Below, one piece after another: positions 62,659-64,000 of a stretch of DNA of 64,000 nt. Positions within the stretch are counted from its first letter, which is position 1, and each line of letters starts with the position of its first letter. This DNA is from Actinobacteria bacterium HGW-Actinobacteria-4 (GTDB taxonomy: Bacteria > Actinomycetota > Actinomycetes > Actinomycetales > Demequinaceae), in assembly GCA_002841315.1 (NCBI GenBank), contig PHEW01000008.1, positions 1 through 64,000 on the forward strand, in the 5' to 3' direction. Below the pieces are notes generated by a model. The model searched no databases, was not told the DNA's origin, and was given only the letters and a program-made list of their open reading frames with translations. A program made the translations under genes and the position numbers.

Positions 62659-63456
62659 ATGGAACCCACCGGCCCGTACGCGGCAGACCTGGCCCTCGCG
62701 ATGAGCATGGCCGATCAGGCTGATGACCTCACCCTGGGCAACTTCACCGCCGCCACCTTCACGGTCGAGATCAAGGCGGACGAGACCCCCGTGACCGCCG
62801 TGGATCGCGGCACCGAGGCCCTGATCCGCGCCCGCCTGGCCCAAGAACTCCCTGAGGACAGCTTTCGCGGCGAGGAGTCCGGTTCCTCCGGCAAGACCTC
62901 TCGCCAGTGGGTCATCGACCCCATCGACGGCACCAAGAACTACATCCGCGGCGTGCCCGTGTGGGCCACCCTCATTGCGCTGATAGACGGCGGCGAGCCT
63001 GTGGTGGGCGTGGTCAGTGCCCCCGCGCTCGGCCGACGCTGGTTCGCCGCTGCGGGCGACGGCGCCTGGTCTGGCCTCACCTTTGCCGACGCCACCCGCC
63101 TCAGCGTGTCCGCCCGCGCTGAACTCAACGAGTCCACCCTGAGCTATTCGTCACTCCACGGGTGGGAGGAGCGCGGCCTGTGGCCCCAGTTCCTGGGGCT
63201 CACCAAGGCGATGTGGCGCACGCGCGCGTTCGGCGACTTCTGGAGTTACATGATGGTCGCGGAGGGCTCCGTTGACGTGGCCTGCGAACCCGAACTGTCG
63301 CTGTGGGACATGGCCGCGCTGGTCCCGATTGTCACGGAGGCCGGCGGTCGGTTCACGGCACTGGATGGCACCCCCGGCCCGTTTGGCGCCGATGCTGTGG
63401 CCACCAATGGCTTGCTCCACGCCGAGGTCTTGGCGTACATCGGCACGGCACGTTAG
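62659..63456 (+). CDS. hisN: Histidinol-phosphatase (HisN, inositol monophosphatase family)
   Basis: A 265-residue Mg2+-dependent phosphatase acting in histidine biosynthesis (histidinol phosphate to histidinol). Metal-binding motifs: GEESG (about 74-78), WVIDPIDGTKNYIRG (about 90-104) and ELSLWDMAALVPIVTEAGG (about 213-231). The start is the ATG at 62659 as supported by the leaderless promoter; the longer open frame upstream crosses the inverted repeat and is not coding. Distinguishing HisN from inositol monophosphatase rests on general similarity. Confidence 0.87.
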   Translation: MEPTGPYAADLALAMSMADQADDLTLGNFTAATFTVEIKADETPVTAVDRGTEALIRARLAQELPEDSFRGEESGSSGKTSRQWVIDPIDGTKNYIRGVPVWATLIALIDGGEPVVGVVSAPALGRRWFAAAGDGAWSGLTFADATRLSVSARAELNESTLSYSSLHGWEERGLWPQFLGLTKAMWRTRAFGDFWSYMMVAEGSVDVACEPELSLWDMAALVPIVTEAGGRFTALDGTPGPFGADAVATNGLLHAEVLAYIGTAR

Positions 63457-63468
63457 GCACGAACTCCG

Positions 63469-63909
63469 CTAGCCGGCATCAATCAGGTCCAGTTCTGTGG
63501 TGCCGTACCAGAGCAGTTCGCGTTCCTCGAGGCGTTCGAGCGCGGCATCGTCCCCCTTGATCGCCTTCTTGGCATCCGCGACGGCCTCGGGCTCGTCCAC
63601 GAACACGCACGCGATCGCGTCCAGCATCACCCGGCCGGTGATGTCCAGTGCCGCCGGGTGGTCGTTGGGCACGGGCTTGGTGTCCGCGCGCGGGTAATCC
63701 ACGACGACCACCAGCCGGCGAAGGGACTTCAGTTCCGTCACGGAGTCCAGGGCTGCGGCGTCGCGGGCTTGTTCGGCGAGTTCCTCGGGGTCCAGTTGCG
63801 GGGAGATTCCAAGCAACAGTGGCGTCACGCCGTACCCACGAGTGGGCTCCCAGGAGCCGGATACATAGAGATCGAGCTCGGCGACGTTGCCGGGAATGTA
63901 GACGCGCAT
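63469..63909 (-). CDS. DUF6912-like conserved actinobacterial protein
   Basis: A 146-residue soluble protein that opens MRVYIPGNVAELDLYV and has the RRLVVVVDYPRAD and DAIACVFVDEPEAV strands of a small alpha/beta protein, a pattern I associate with the actinobacterial DUF6912 family. Function unknown. It converges on hisN with 12 bp between the stops. The remaining 91 bp of the window hold no recognisable gene. Confidence 0.7.
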   Translation of the reverse strand: MRVYIPGNVAELDLYVSGSWEPTRGYGVTPLLLGISPQLDPEELAEQARDAAALDSVTELKSLRRLVVVVDYPRADTKPVPNDHPAALDITGRVMLDAIACVFVDEPEAVADAKKAIKGDDAALERLEERELLWYGTTELDLIDAG

Positions 63910-64000
63910 ACCCTCAGTCTGTCAGGTTGGCGGCGGGCACGCGTGACTGGGCGCGGGGAGTCGCGCCCGCGCCTGCCGCCACGGCACTGGGGGCCTGCGG

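Overview
The window is high-GC DNA (roughly 65% by eye) from an actinobacterium, most likely of the order Micrococcales (Demequinaceae or Cellulomonadaceae-like; the family is an inference). The main support is a fused multifunctional 2-oxoglutarate dehydrogenase (Kgd), an SigR/RsrA thiol-stress sigma/anti-sigma pair, a 24-residue ribosomal protein bL37, and actinobacterial -10 boxes (TAGGCT, TAGCGT, TACCCT), some directly in front of ATG codons as in leaderless transcripts. I saw no tRNA, rRNA or CRISPR array.

Layout. 1-150: direct and inverted copies of an ATGTCT..AGACAT motif that look like the end of an IS481-type element. 199-14645: housekeeping and envelope genes: patatin-like lipase, alanine dehydrogenase, a head-GIN lipoprotein, a class C beta-lactamase-fold hydrolase, GH36 alpha-galactosidase, an M15 D,D-carboxypeptidase, two CNNM/CorC-type transporters, Kgd and a GDSL hydrolase. 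14725-16505: an ECF sigma factor translationally coupled to a membrane protein. 16555-26144: a sugar or polyol locus with divergent arms: a galactofuranose-type (YtfQRT/YjfF-like) ABC transporter plus a Gfo/Idh/MocA dehydrogenase on the minus strand, and a DeoR regulator, FGGY kinase and zinc alcohol dehydrogenase on the plus strand, with repeated operator-like sites between. A broken, duplicated piece of the GDSL gene lies at 26149-26349. 26473-38638: a cell-surface polysaccharide locus (Wzm/Wzt-type ABC exporter, five glycosyltransferases of which three are tandem paralogues, a lipoprotein, an FG-GAP lysozyme-like secreted protein, UDP-GlcNAc 2-epimerase). 38667-45012: a second Gfo/Idh/MocA enzyme, a lone PilT-type ATPase, bL37, RsrA/SigR, DoxX, AroA and RsgA.

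45085-62414 is the accessory region. A secreted DNRLRE protein, a 2346-residue RHS protein with a C-terminal metal-binding HNH-like toxin candidate, and a Suppressor-of-fused (SUFU) immunity protein form one overlapping minus-strand operon. Beyond a plus-strand sucrose-phosphorylase/LacI pair lies a minus-strand array of small genes typical of polymorphic-toxin immunity arrays: a DUF6896-like/membrane fusion, a Tpt1/KptA RNA 2'-phosphotransferase, a small membrane protein, a second SUFU (about 80% identical to the first), another membrane protein, a SUKH/SMI1 protein, and two damaged genes (one with a frameshift, one with an in-frame amber codon). A 14-bp perfect inverted repeat ends the array before hisN (histidinol-phosphatase) and a small conserved actinobacterial gene. 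The most notable content is this RHS toxin with spare immunity genes, including the unusual placement of a KptA enzyme among them.
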